Below the pieces are notes generated by a model that made no database searches, had not been told where the DNA came from, and saw only the letters and a program-made list of their open reading frames with translations. This document shows positions 21,830 to 32,619 of a DNA stretch of 64,000 bases, piece by piece. Source of the stretch: Ahaetulla prasina. Its lineage: Eukaryota; Chordata; Lepidosauria; Squamata; Colubridae. Position 1 is the first letter of the stretch, and the number at the start of each line of letters is the position of its first letter. The position numbers and the translations under genes were made by a program. The stretch covers positions 15,969,520 to 16,033,519 of the forward strand of contig NC_080546.1 of NCBI RefSeq assembly GCF_028640845.1. The letters are read 5' to 3'.

Positions 21830-22304
21830 CACTAGTTCTCAACCTTTATAGTGCTGTGACCCCTTTAATATAATTCCACACAATGTGGTGACCCCCAACC
21901 GTAAAATTATTTTCATTTTGAATTTATCGCGCCTGAAGCCGTATTGGCTAGCGATCTGAACTGCTTGTGATTGCCTTGAGGACGGTGGCATTAAAGCGGA
22001 AACTCCTCCCCTATTAAGTTTATCGCGCCTGAAGCCAGATTAGGCTAGCGATTGGGAGTGATTGCAGCTGGCTTGAGAGGGAGACATCAGAGCAAAGATT
22101 TCTCTCTTTTTTAATTCATCGCGCCTGAAGCCGAATTCGGCTAGTGATTTGAAGAGCCTGCAGCTGGCTTGTGGAGTCAACCATTGAAGCGCGATTCTTC
22201 GACTCGCAAGTATACTTCCCATATTTTCGATGGTCTTGGGCGACCCCTGGTAAATCGTCATTCGACCCCCAACAGGGTCGTGACCCACAGGTTGACAACC
22301 GCTG
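21830..22304. mobile_element. SPIN-like non-autonomous hAT, 475 bp, with three 96-bp subrepeats
   Basis: The ends are CACTAGTTCTCAACC and GGTTGACAACCGCTG. The 8-mer ccttaggg flanks it perfectly (21822-21829 and 22305-22312). The right end carries CGATGGTCTTGGGCGACCCC and AACAGGGTCGTGACCC, text typical of SPIN-type hAT elements. Internally, a TTTATCGCGCCTGAAGCC motif recurs at 21923, 22019 and (as TTCATCGCG) 22115. Confidence 0.85.
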
Positions 22305-22476
22305 CCTTAGGGAGAGAAGATAGTTTTTAACTATATCACAATCCTGACAAAAATCGGATCATTATCCAACTGACTGACTGACTTGTACCAAAGGATAGCC
22401 TTTTTGAAACCTCAGGGGACAAAACAAAAACAAAAACAAACCAGACTTTCACCATATTCTAATAGAGCTGATAAAA

Positions 22477-22802
22477 TGTAGTCCTTAACTTACGTCCACA
22501 ATGGAGCCCAGCATTTCTGCTGCTATGCAAAAAAGGTTTTCAAATGAGTTTTGCCCCATTTTACAACATGCTAAGCCAATTGCTGCAGTTGTTAAGTGAG
22601 TAACAGGGTTGTTAAGTGAATCTGGCTTCCTCATTGACTCATTGATGGTCCAAAGATCGCAAAAGGGGGATCACTTGACCTGGGGGCATTGCAACCATCA
22701 TAACTATGAGCCGGTTGCCAAGCGTCTGAATTTTGATCACGTCACCATGGGAATGCTGCAACAGTCATAAGTTTTGTCACAAGAAAAATGAAGAAATTAC
22801 AA
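22477..22802. mobile_element. MITE (GGTAGTCCTC family), partial, host of a Helitron
   Basis: It starts GTAGTCCTTAACTTACGTCC and has the family blocks TTTTGCCCCATTTTACAAC, GGATCACTTGACC and TTGATCACGTCACCATGGGA. Its right end is replaced by the Helitron at 22803. Confidence 0.75.
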
Positions 22803-22898
22803 TCTATATATATATAAGCGAAATACCACTCACTCATCACAAAATCTCCAGAGCCTACAAATTTGAAATTTGACAGGTATATTCCTCTAAGATTCTAG

Positions 22899-23083
22899 CA
22901 GTCGTGGGTTGCTACTGGTTTGCCCCGGTTCAGGTGAACCAGTAGTAGCGGCAGAGGGAGACACCGCCCACCCGCCCAGACATCCTCAAATACGCTCTGC
23001 ACATGCGCAGAAGTGGTGCACAAGCAAAGCAAGCATGCACATGCAAGTGAACCAGTAGCAAAGGTAAGTGAAACCCACCACTG
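22899..23083. mobile_element. hAT-type MITE nested in the Helitron
   Basis: The ends are CAGTCGTGGGTT and AAACCCACCACTG. Flanks are gattctag (22891-22898) and gcttctag (23084-23091), 7 of 8. Confidence 0.88.
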
Positions 23084-23154
23084 GCTTCTAGGCGCTTGCT
23101 AAGAAAGGATTTTTCAAAATGACCATCAGAGCATTAGTATTTCATAGACAGTGG

Positions 23155-23520
23155 TATATTCACACGCTCTGATGCTAAGGAGTTAGACATTCTACTCCCC
23201 CTCCCCACCTGAAAGGAACTCTGTCCCAACTGTCAGTTACCTTATATTCACACGCTCTGATGCTAAGGAGTTAGACATTCTACTCCCCCTCCCCACCTGA
23301 AAAGAACTCTGTCCCAACTGTCAGTTACCTTATATTCACACGCTCTGATGCTAAGGAGTTAGACATTCTACTCCCCCTCCCCACCTGAAAAGAACTCTGT
23401 CCCAACTGTCAGTTACCTTATATTCACACGCTCTGATGCTAAGGAGTTAGACATTCTACTCCCCCTCCCCACCTGAAAGGAACTCTGTACCAACTGCCAA
23501 TTGCCTTATATTAAAACGCT
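23155..23520. repeat. tandem repeat, four 88-bp units plus a partial fifth
   Basis: CACACGCTCTGATGCTAAGG starts at 23161, 23249, 23337 and 23425, an exact 88-bp period. A diverged AAAACGCTCTAATGC follows at 23513. Units 1-4 are nearly identical, differing by a few bases (GAAAGG against GAAAAG). Confidence 0.97.
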
Positions 23521-23942
23521 CTAATGCTACCCCTTCGCTAAACCGGGCGTGGGTGTAGCCAGTGTGTGACTCATCCAGCCTGCAGGCTGGGACATTCTAC
23601 TCCCCTTCTGTTCCAACTGCTCTGAGTTGAGCTCAGAGTTACACATTCTACATTAAGTTTCAGGCTTTAAGTGTCAATTTATCATGCTCGATCACATAGT
23701 TTCACAGCGAAGCATGGGCGTCCAGCTAGTAAAACTAATAAAATGGGGGGAAAGTTAAAATAAAACAAAAGATGACAAGAACGACAAGAGTTCTTGGAAT
23801 GAAGAATGAATGAAGTGAGGAGCATCACTCTCTCTTCCCAAAGTCCTGAGTGAAGAGGCAGCTCTTCATGGCTCTTCTAATTAACAGCAGCTTGGAGCCA
23901 TCCAGATCTTAGAGAAAATGTTGTCCAAGAGGACAGATCCCG

Positions 23943-24440
23943 CAAGTCCTTGACTTGCAACCACAATTGGGCTAGAACTTCCATCGCTAAGTGAGGTGGA
24001 TGTTAAATGAGGTGTGCCGAGTCTACATCCTTTTTTTTTTTGCTATGGTTGTTAAGCAAATCACTTAAGTCATTTACTGAATCACATGGACCAGTAGTGG
24101 GATTCAAAAAATTTTACTACTGGTTCTGTGGGCATGGCTTGGTGGGCATCGCAGGGGAAAGATACTGTAAAATCTCCAGTCCCTCCCTACTCCAGGGGAT
24201 GGTTACTGCAAAATCCCCATTTCCTCCTGATCAGCTGAGACTCCGGAGGCAGAGAAGAGATGGGGGCAGGGCCAGCCAGTATTTACCGGTTCTCTGAACT
24301 ACTCAAAATTTCCGCTACGGGTTCGTCTGAACTGGTCAGAACCTGCTGAATACCATCTCTGACACGGAGATGGTTAAACAAATCTGGCTTCCCCATTCCC
24401 TCCTTCTGCTTGTTGAAAGCCAGCTGAGAAATATCACAAA
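23943..24440. mobile_element. MITE (GGTAGTCCTC family), split by a hAT-type MITE
   Basis: Family text (GTCCTTGACTTGCAACCAC, ATCGCTAAGTGAGGTGGAT) runs to 24091, breaks for the MITE at 24092-24361, and resumes with TGGTTAAACAAATCTGGCTT. Confidence 0.7.
24092..24361. mobile_element. hAT-type MITE, 270 bp
   Basis: The ends are CAGTAGTGGGATTC and GAATACCATCTCTG. Flanks are acatggac and acacggag (6 of 8). It is the long form, as at 4613 and 27833. Confidence 0.85.
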
Positions 24441-24489
24441 TGGTGATTTTGGAATGAATGAATGAAAATAAATAAGTAAGCAAGCAAGC

Positions 24490-24570
24490 TGGAAAGGACC
24501 TTGGAGGACTCCCAGTCCAGCCCCCAGTCCAGGTGTGGCCTTACTAGGGTTTTATAGAACAATACTAATA
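24490..24570 (-). mobile_element. short CR1 3' fragment
   Basis: CTGGAAAGGACCTTGGAGGA and TCCAGGTGTGGCCTTACTAG are reversed CR1 ORF2/3' text, broken and rearranged. Confidence 0.5.
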
Positions 24571-24966
24571 CTTCACTTGCAACCACAATGGGGCTACAAC
24601 TTCCATCGCTAAGTGAAGTGGATGTTAAGTGAGGTATGCCGAGTGTACATCCCTTTTTTTCTTGATTCTTGTTCCCATGGTAATGATGGTCCTTAAGCAA
24701 ATCCATTCTCTTGAAAGGGTGGGGGTTTTTTTTTGTTTTTATTTTTGCTGGAAAGCAAAAAAAAAGTCACACATCATGGTCACATGGCTATGGGTTATGC
24801 AACCAGTCAAAATTTGTGAACGGATTGCCAAGCACCCAAACTGCAATTGTGACTGCTGAGGTAGTTGTCACTTTGAGGACAGATCATAAGTAACTGTTCA
24901 GGGCGGGGTGTCCATTGTAACTTGGTAATGGTCATTAAGCAACTGGTTATTCAGTGAGGACTACCT
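24571..24966. mobile_element. MITE (GGTAGTCCTC family)
   Basis: The text repeats the neighbouring copy at 23943 (ATCGCTAAGTGAAGTGGATG) and ends CAGTGAGGACTACCTT. Confidence 0.65.
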
Positions 24967-25065
24967 TCATTCCAAAAAAACCACATCAAGGCGGTGATTC
25001 TTCTGATAGATGAGGCACCTTACAACTTGATATGCTTGACGACTGAGACATCCCACAATATATAT

Positions 25066-25468
25066 CCATGATGGTGAACCTATGTCATGCATGCCACAGG
25101 AGGCATGCGTTGCCATATCAGTGGGCACGCAAGCTCAGCTCTGGCCTCTCTAGGAGTCTCTGGAGGCTGGGGACAGCAAACAAGTCACTTCCTGTCCAAC
25201 CAGAAGTTGGGAAACGGGCCATATTTGGCCTCTGAAAGGCCTCAGGGGGGAGGCTGTTTTCGCCCTCCCCAGACTCATAGAGAGGCTCTGGAGCCAGGTG
25301 AGAGAAAAAAATGGGCCTACTGGGCCATCATGTGCCAGGAGCGGGGGTCGTGCACATATGCACGGGGGTGGAGCGCATAGAATTATGGGTGGAGGCACAC
25401 ACACGTGCAACCCCCCCCCCCCGCCCCCACTTCCTGGCACACGATGGCAAAAAGGTTAGCCATCACTG
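25066..25468. mobile_element. hAT-type MITE (GATGGTGAACC family), 403 bp
   Basis: The left end is CCATGATGGTGAACCTATG and the right end is AAAAAGGTTAGCCATCACTG. It sits in TA-rich DNA, so the duplication (atatatat against attatata) cannot be judged. Related copies are at 32204 and 59845. Confidence 0.75.
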
Positions 25469-25831
25469 ATTATATATATATATATAATGCTCAATATGAC
25501 AAATTTGAAACAGAGCAGCATGAGTGTCTACAATTATGCACTGGCACGCACTGAGAAGATGCTACAGGAACCAAAGTTGGAGCTAAATTGCCCATTTTCC
25601 TGCTTTTTTCATAGCCCTCTCCTCATGGCAAACTAGCTGTGATGTGGACACAGAGGCAGCTTGGCGCTGTAACATGAATGACTCAGCAGATGGCATCTTT
25701 GATTACTCACATCCTATTTCTGATCACTGCCAGCTGGGACATAAACATTTTGTGTGTTCTCTCACTGATGGAAACACGGTTGTGAATTTTCATGTGGAGC
25801 AAACTCTGACCATTTTTCCACTTCCCCATCT

Positions 25832-26351
25832 ACAGGTCATCCTCAACTTACGAGCACAATTGAACCCAACGTTTCTGTCATTAAGCAAGACAATTATTGA
25901 GTTTTGCCCCATTTTATGACTTTTCTTGCTGTTGTTAAGTGAATCAATGCTGTTGTTAAGTTAGTAACACTGTTGTTAAGCAAATCTGGCTTCCCCATTG
26001 ACTTTGTTTATCAGAAGGTCACAAAAGGGGATCACGTGACCCTGGGACACTGCAGCCGTCATAAACATGAGTCAGTTGCCAAGCATCTGAACCAGAGGTG
26101 GGTTCTGGTTACCTTTACTACTGGTTCGCAACGGGGTCGCATGCGCAGAAGTTTCCTGGTGACGTCCGGATCAGTGGACGGAGTCTCCCACCGGTTTTAC
26201 TGCCGGTTCTTCCGAACCGGTACGAACCGGGGGCAACCCACCACTGATCTGAATGATTGTGTGAAAAATGCTCATAAGTCATTTTTTTTCAGGACCGTTG
26301 TAATGTCGAATGATCACAAAATAAACGGTTGTAAGTAGAGGATTACCTATA
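25832..26351. mobile_element. MITE (GGTAGTCCTC family), split by a hAT-type MITE
   Basis: It starts ACAGGTCATCCTCAACTTAC and ends GTAGAGGATTACCTAT. It is interrupted at 26093-26246. Confidence 0.8.
26093..26246. mobile_element. hAT-type MITE, 154 bp, nested
   Basis: The ends are CAGAGGTGGGTTCTGG and GCAACCCACCACTG. Flanks are atctgaac and atctgaat (7 of 8), both within the host MITE. Confidence 0.9.
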
Positions 26352-26954
26352 CAGAGGACGTTTCCACGCTGCTTTAGATATATAGAAATGTATGTGTGTA
26401 ATATATATGTCTAATATAGGTATAGGCAGATTCCTTGGACAAAACAAAAGGTTTGTTTAAAGACCAAAGCTTTTAAAAAGTAGATTTTGTTTGACAACTA
26501 ATGGAAACCCAAAAAAAGAGGATTTGGGTGATGTACTTGAAGATCTTCCTTGCTCTCAGGCTTTAAACAGATCACTGGACAGTCATCCTTGTGAACATTC
26601 CTTAATGGCCTGCACTAAACATAAAATAGTTTAGAAAATAGCCTTCAAGGTACCCGCCAAATCTATGATTTTACTATTCTTCCTATATTCTCTCTTTTGC
26701 AGGTTAATGATTGTTTGCGGGAAGATAAAGGCACTAAGGAAATTTGATCCATTTCTCAAGTTAAGGGATTCTGCACCGAGCAGGCTACCAGTCACTCTTT
26801 TGATAAATTATGATTAGCCTGCTACACATCCTCCTTATCGATTTTATTAGCCCTCCCTCTGTCGTCAGACAGCAGTAGGGTTTTATGTTGAGCATCAGTA
26901 GACTAAGCTGCCATTTTAATTTCCCAAAATTTTCCTATGCGTCCCCCATTAAGA

Positions 26955-27028
26955 CAAGTTTTCCCAACCTTGGCAACTTGTAAGACTGGTGGACTTCAAC
27001 TTCCAGAATTCCCCAGCCAGCAGGACTA
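26955..27028. mobile_element. hairpin hAT-type MITE, left half only
   Basis: CCCAACCTTGGCAACTTG through CCAGAATTCCCCAGCCAGCA, then a break into the next MITE. The palindromic second arm is missing. Confidence 0.7.
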
Positions 27029-27368
27029 GCATTTCTGCTGCTAAGCAAAGCGGTTGTTAAATGAGTCAGGTCTAATGGTACGATCTTTTTGTCAGTTGTT
27101 AACGGAATTGTGCAATTGTTAAGCAAATCCAGCTTCCCCCATTGACTTTACTTGTCAGAAGCCGTCTAGAAAGGTCACAAATGACAATCGCCTGTCCCCG
27201 AGACGGTGCAACTGTGGCAAATATATGAGTTACCATAATTTTGATCACATGATCTAGGAATCCTGTGACTGTTGTAAATGTGAGGGTTGGTTGTAAGTCC
27301 CTTTTTTCAGTGCTGTTGTTAACTTCAAACAGTTGTCTAATGACTGGTTGTAAGTTGAAGTTTACCTT
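27027..27368. mobile_element. MITE (GGTAGTCCTC family), partial
   Basis: AGCATTTCTGCTGCTAAGC, TTGACTTTACTTGTCAGAAG and TTTTGATCACATGATC blocks, ending in AAGTTGAAGTTTACCT. Confidence 0.65.
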
Positions 27369-27532
27369 TCATTGTTATGTTTTGTTCCCATTCTGGGTGA
27401 ATCGGACTATTCTAGTATGCATCTGTTTCGCTTGCTCGGGCTGGAAATGATACTAAAGTCAAGGGTGATATTAGGGTACTCTATCTTTAGGTCGTCATAG
27501 CTGGAATGTTGTGAAGGTAGAGATCTGAGTTA

Positions 27533-27640
27533 CTATCTACCACCTATGGAAACTTTACAACCTCTGGACTTCAACTCCCAGAATTCCTGAGCCAGCATGG
27601 AAGTCCACAGGTCATAAAGTTGCCATAGTTATCCGATCTA
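27533..27640. mobile_element. hairpin hAT-type MITE, degraded
   Basis: GGAAACTTTACAACCTCTGG and its inverted partner CCACAGGTCATAAAGTTGCC surround the CCCAGAATTCCTGAGCCAGC core. Confidence 0.7.
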
Positions 27641-27832
27641 GCAGGTGTTTGAAGATGTGTTTTTGGAGGGAGACAAAGGTGTTGTTTTTGATGCTGCCAT
27701 ATCCAAAGCAGAAGGGGAAGCAGATGAGCAATTTACACTGAGAAACTGTGGCTAAAATTGAATTCCACTGCTTAGCCCGTGAAGCTACTCAGGAGTTAAT
27801 CATTCAGTGCTACCATGTGTTTCGACGGATGC

Positions 27833-28132
27833 CAGTGGTGGGTTTCAAATTTTTTTACTACTGGTTCTGTGGGTGTGGTTTGGTGGGCGTGGCATGGCAT
27901 GGCTTGGTGGGCGTGGCAGGGGAAGGATACTGTTAAATCTCCATTCCCTCCCTACTCCAGGGGATGGTTACTGCAAAATCCCCATTTCCTCCTGATCAGC
28001 TGGGACTCAGGAGGCAGAGAATAGATGGGGGCGGGGCCAGTCACAGGTGGTATTTAACGATTCTCTGAACTACTCAAAATTTCCACTACCGGTTCTCCAA
28101 AACTGGTCAGAACCTGCTGAAACCCACCTTTG
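27833..28132. mobile_element. hAT-type MITE, 300 bp
   Basis: The ends are CAGTGGTGGGTTTC and GAAACCCACCTTTG. Flanks are acggatgc and atgcatgc (6 of 8). The long form has an extra GGCATGGCATGGCTTGGTGG duplication near 27890. Confidence 0.85.
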
Positions 28133-28255
28133 ATGCATGCTCTTCTTTCCAGCCTTAGACCTAAGAAGGAGGCTCCAAAACTGCTTTGGTCTTCTAGCAG
28201 CTGATCCACAATGGAATCTTGTGAAGAATGGCATGCTCTAATCAGTGTCTGAAAT

Positions 28256-28618
28256 TCAATGGATGCTGGCCAATCCATGGTTGGGTGTGTGTGGCCAGGG
28301 TGGACTTGGTAAAGGTAGGCGTGAGCAGCTTGACGTCACTCAGCCTTTCCAGGCTCCATTTCGGTCTGTGACGGCCTCCTGCAGCCCTTTGCCAGCAAAA
28401 CCGAAGCTCGCAGAGGCCAAGTTGCTGGCAGAGAGCTGCGTAAGGCCATCGCGGCCAAAAATGGAGCCTCTGAAGGCTGCCTGTGACCCTCCTGATCTGT
28501 TTTCGCTGACAGAGGCACGCAGGCTGGTCCTTCATTGTTTCCAGGGTGGCCCCATGGGCCAGATCTAAGCAACCCATGGGCTGTATCTGGCCCCTAGGCC
28601 TTGAGTTTGACACCCCTG
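28256..28618. mobile_element. hAT-type MITE (GTGTCAAACTC ends), left end decayed
   Basis: It has the body TTGACGTCACTCAGCC, TTTGCCAGCAAAACCGAAGC and CCCCATGGGCCAGATCTAAG, and the right end TTGAGTTTGACACCCCTG. Confidence 0.75.
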
Positions 28619-31030
28619 ATATAGGCAGATCCTTTTGGACCCTAACCAAGATTACCATTAACTATACTGTATAATGCACTGTGAATGTAGGTTGACAGAT
28701 CAGGTCCATAAGTTGGAACTGTTTCTGGACTTTGTTTTCACCTAGGGTAGCTGTAATAAGGAGCACTGGCGAAGTTTTAATAGGGCATTCCAAATTCTAC
28801 AAGTCACTACCTTTATAGTAACTTCATCTAGGACTCCCAACTCAAAATATCCAAATGGTTCCCACCAGTTGTGGGTCCCAAATGGAGGATTTCCATAGAC
28901 ATTTACCTGTTATGGTATTCCAAAACATTTTGAAAACTTTTGTGTAGAGCTGTGCTTTACTTCTCAAAAGCTTTTCTCCTTCCTTCCCTGTTGAAAGTCC
29001 GTTGCTATGATTCTGAGTTTTGTTGCTTTGCTTTTTCAGCATTATTTCACGGTGTCCGTTTAATTTGGGTTTATATTTATTTCTTAATCCCGTAAGTCTG
29101 TTCAAAAGCCCTTTCATGGTGAAAGTTTAAAATTTATATTTAAAAAATGAAATGAATGCCCTAAATATATATAGTAACGATACATGTGCCTCTTAGCTCC
29201 ACAGGCTTGCAGGAAAAATCTCTTGTTTCTCAGAGACAACATTCTGATGCTAAGCTAGCTTGATTTCTCTCCTGGAGAAATATATTGAATTTGGGAATAA
29301 AATCCCCCCCACGGACCACAGGAAAAAAATGAATCAAGACGACAAGACAAAAATATTTAGACTCCAAAAGGATTTTTTTTCCTTAAATTTTTTTTTTTTT
29401 GGCACAAAGGGGAAAATAGACTCCCTTCTGCTTTTAATAACTCAAAACAAATAGAAGTTAGAATGCATTGACTCAACATTGATCCACAAAAGGGTGATGA
29501 ACAAAGCCAAGATCCCTCCATTTCCCCCTCTTACCACCCACAGGAAACAATGAAAGGTAGAAAGTAAAATGGCTGAAGAAGTAAACAAAATGTAATGATG
29601 TTCATCTCCTTTTCAAGCTTCACATTGGTCAGTTCATCCACATCACTTTTTGTGACTTATCAAGTTCAAAAGTAAGATCTCGGAAATTAAGTTGGACACG
29701 TCGTTGTCGTTGTCGTCTTCTTCTAATCTTGATGCTGAACAAGCGGCTTTGGATTTTTGTGTGTGTTGTTGTTTTCTTCCATACAGTATATATAAATATA
29801 TATATAAATATATATATATATGGAGAGAGAGAAACGGTGTTTTAAAAAAATGGTGTTCTTTTTTCCCCCCCTCAACACTAAAAGTCATGCTCTTGGTCGT
29901 TGTAAATTATACGTGAAACGCCAATTGTGCAGAAATATAGCAAATGCAATTTAGGTCTTACGGGATGGACATGGCAAGGTGAACAGTTTGACTTTGCTAC
30001 TTGGATTTGGAGATCCGGGATATCCTTGTTTCAAAACATATTACTGGCCAGAAGTCCCACTTACTCAATTTGCTAAATATACATAAATGTCTCTATATAC
30101 AGTGAAACCCCTAAGCCTTTTCCTTGCTGGAGGAATACCAGCAGAGGAAATGGCCAGTGGTAGCACATGGAGGCATACAATGGCCTTTGAAATGTACAGA
30201 AGGAACGACGGATTGTTATAGGAAAGTGACAAAAAGAAAGGGAGGGGAATCGGTACAGATATTTACATACAATATGTTCCTTGCTAAATAGAACTGCATA
30301 GCCCTGTTCAACAGAAAGAAAGCGTTATTTAATTAAGCTCTACTATCTTAGAATCAACATAGTTATGCCCTTGAGGGTAGACTCATTCCAGTGAAGCTGA
30401 GACGAGGTTGCTGACTTCAACAAGTCAGAAGCCACCTGACTTGTTCTAAGATATACTTGAATTAGCAGCTTGGGCTAAGTAAATATGATTATTGAAACAA
30501 GCATAATAAAACCCCACCTCTTATGCCCAAGCCAGCAAAAGAGATTCATGCACACAGTGGAGGTGGGTGCAGGTGGACTTATTCTGATGAACATACACCT
30601 TATATCTTCACTTGCACTGCTTCTCATACCGAAGCTAGATATGAGTCCCTAGTCCTTCTTATACTTTACTGCATTCCCAAAAGGATGTGGCAATGTCATC
30701 CAAACATCTACAGGTATAAAAATGGAATTTTTAGGGAGGGAAGGAGGAAAAAACCACATGTCTTCCTATCACAAGGCTTTTTGCAAATAATAATAATAAT
30801 AATCCTAAGCAAACCTTTCCATTTTTTTGTGTGTGTGACCGAAATAAAAATGAAAACTTGCCTTGGGTAAAATGGATATTGGATTTATAGCGGGCTCATT
30901 TCCTTGAGACTAAAAATGGAATTTACCTGAATCAGTTTCACAAGTTGCTTTAAATGTTGGACATTGTTGGACTAACTTTTATCCTGGGATCAATACATGG
31001 GTTAAAATTCATCACGGCTGAGCAGAAGGT
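28619..31030. other. repeat-poor intergenic block
   Basis: About 2.4 kb with almost no recognisable transposon, apart from TA-rich runs at 29790-29825 and an ATA run near 30790. I see no coding exon. It could hold conserved regulatory DNA, but nothing in the sequence alone shows this. Confidence 0.4.
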
Positions 31031-31047
31031 TCTGATTTCATCTGTCT

Positions 31048-31182
31048 CAGGGGTCTCCAACCTTGGTCCCTTTAAGACTTGTGGACTTCAACTCCCAGAG
31101 TTCCTCAGCCAGCTTTGCTGGCTGAGGGACTCTGGGAGCTGAAGTCCACAAGTCTTAAAGAGACCAAGGTTGGAGACCCCTG
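31048..31182. mobile_element. hairpin hAT-type MITE, 135 bp
   Basis: The ends are CAGGGGTCTCCAACC and GGTTGGAGACCCCTG. Flanks are atctgtct and atctatct (7 of 8). The arms pair almost throughout, around CCAGCTTTGCTGG. Confidence 0.93.
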
Positions 31183-31343
31183 ATCTATCTGACCAACAGC
31201 ATCTCTCTTTTTTTGACCCTTGGTCCATAATGAAGTCCAATCCAGAATTGCTTTCTATCAACGCTATGGAAGAATGCAACGGGAGCAAAAGAATGCTTTT
31301 CCTATGCCTTTTTCACAGGCCTTCCCTGATCAGCATCTTCTTT

Positions 31344-31567
31344 TAACGACCCCCTAATCTCTTGCAGGGTGGAGTCTGGGCAAGTGAATGGAGCTAGTAA
31401 AGTGTTTACTGGCCAGATGCCCTTCCTGTTGCCAGTGCTGAGTTTTGTTCAGCAGATATATTCTCATTGCACCCAGAGAGAGAAATATCTGCCTCTACCT
31501 AGGATCGAACTCACAGCCTCCTGATTGTGAGGTGAGAGCTCCACCTCTAGGCCACTGCACCACTCCG
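31344..31567 (-). mobile_element. tRNA-derived SINE (third family)
   Basis: Reversed, it opens GGTGCAGTGGCCTAGAGGTG (A-box-like), with GTGAGTTCGATCC as B box, then TATTTCTCTCTCTGGGTGC and CCAGTAAACACTTTACTAGC. The family is not named with confidence. Confidence 0.65.
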
Positions 31568-31792
31568 AGGCCTTCACTGATGACTTTTCAAAAAGTTTTT
31601 CCACGGGGATAAGACATAAAGCTGCTGGATGGAAGCATCACCCTTTCCCCCTTTCCTAACCCCTAACCCCTTTTCCTCTTCGAAGCAAAATTGTTCCCTG
31701 GGAACAAAGCCACATCATCCTTATTCCTTTTGTGCTATTCTCAAAAAATAATTGGAGACAGAGAGAGAGAGAGAGCCTAATCCAGTGGTGGG

Positions 31793-31919
31793 ATTCAGCC
31801 AGTTCGCACCACTTTGGGAGAACCGGTTGTTAACTTTCTGAGCAGTTTGGTGAACTGGTTGTTGGAAGAAATCATGAGGGCAGAGAATCGGTTGTTAAAT
31901 TATTTGAATCCCACTACTA
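31793..31919. mobile_element. hAT-type MITE, 127 bp
   Basis: The ends are CAGTGGTGGGATTCAG and TTGAATCCCACTACTA. It is the short form, as at 45707. No clear duplication was found. Confidence 0.85.
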
Positions 31920-32203
31920 ATTTCACTTCTGCCGGAAAATCCTCAACGGAAAGTGCCTCTTTGTTGCTGTCCCCTCCCTTTGGCACTGATGTTTTACAAA
32001 TGAAATATGTTAAAGTTAAACTTGGATAATGACAATCCCACCTAAGCGAATCAGTAGAGAAAGTATTCTACAGGGTTTTTTTGTTGTTGTTTAAAATGAT
32101 AAACAATCGATCCCAAAAAATCAATGCTGATCTTAAATTAAATTTTAAAAGCATTTTGCAAATAGAAGAGTGCTTGACATCATCTACCATTATAGATTTA
32201 TAT

Positions 32204-32611
32204 CAGTGACGGCGAATCTTTGACGTCACTGTGTGCCGGCTTTCGTGCTGAAAGTGAAACCATCCCACCAAGTATGTGTGGCCCTGCTGGCCTTCGCATG
32301 CGCGGGAGTGCTCATACTCGGAAGAGCGGCAGTTGGTCGCGCATGCGTGAGCCGGCCCCCGAACACCCGGATACCAGCATGGACACGCGCCCGACGAACA
32401 GCTGGCCATCGCACATGTGCGCGACATCAACCCAGAGGTTGGATGGAATGCCACTCTTCCAGGTTTTGCTGCTCCCATGCGCGCGACGGCCAGCTGACCA
32501 GCACATGTGTGATCACAGGAACACGGAATAGGAGCCAGTGAGCCCGCACATTCTTCGCGGGATGGTCTTGCGGCCACTTCCGGCACACGTGCCTTAGGTT
32601 TGCCGGCACTG
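32204..32611. mobile_element. hAT-type MITE (GATGG family) with perfect 8-bp duplication
   Basis: The ends are CAGTGACGGCGAATC and GGTTTGCCGGCACTG. The 8-mer atttatat flanks it at 32196-32203 and 32612-32619. The interior is CpG-rich (GCATGCGCG, CATGCGTGAG), unlike its AT-rich surroundings. Confidence 0.92.
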
Positions 32612-32619
32612 ATTTATAT

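Larger units (their letters stand above)
22803..23729 (+). mobile_element. non-autonomous Helitron
   Basis: It begins TCTATATATATATAAGCG after an A and ends GCGTCCAGCTAG before a T, matching the Helitron rule (5' TC, 3' CTAG, insertion between A and T, no target duplication). It contains a nested hAT MITE (22899-23083) and a tandem array of 88-bp units. No Rep/helicase coding sequence is present. The usual 3' hairpin is not obvious and may have decayed. Confidence 0.75.

Noticed and set aside
23155..23520. CRISPR-like array
   Set aside because: The units are directly tandem 88-bp repeats with no unique spacers, inside a Helitron in a vertebrate genome.
25644..25919. 91-codon frame starting MDTEAAWRCNM
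   Set aside because: No recognised domain; its 3' part runs into a MITE with ACAGGTCATCCTCAAC.
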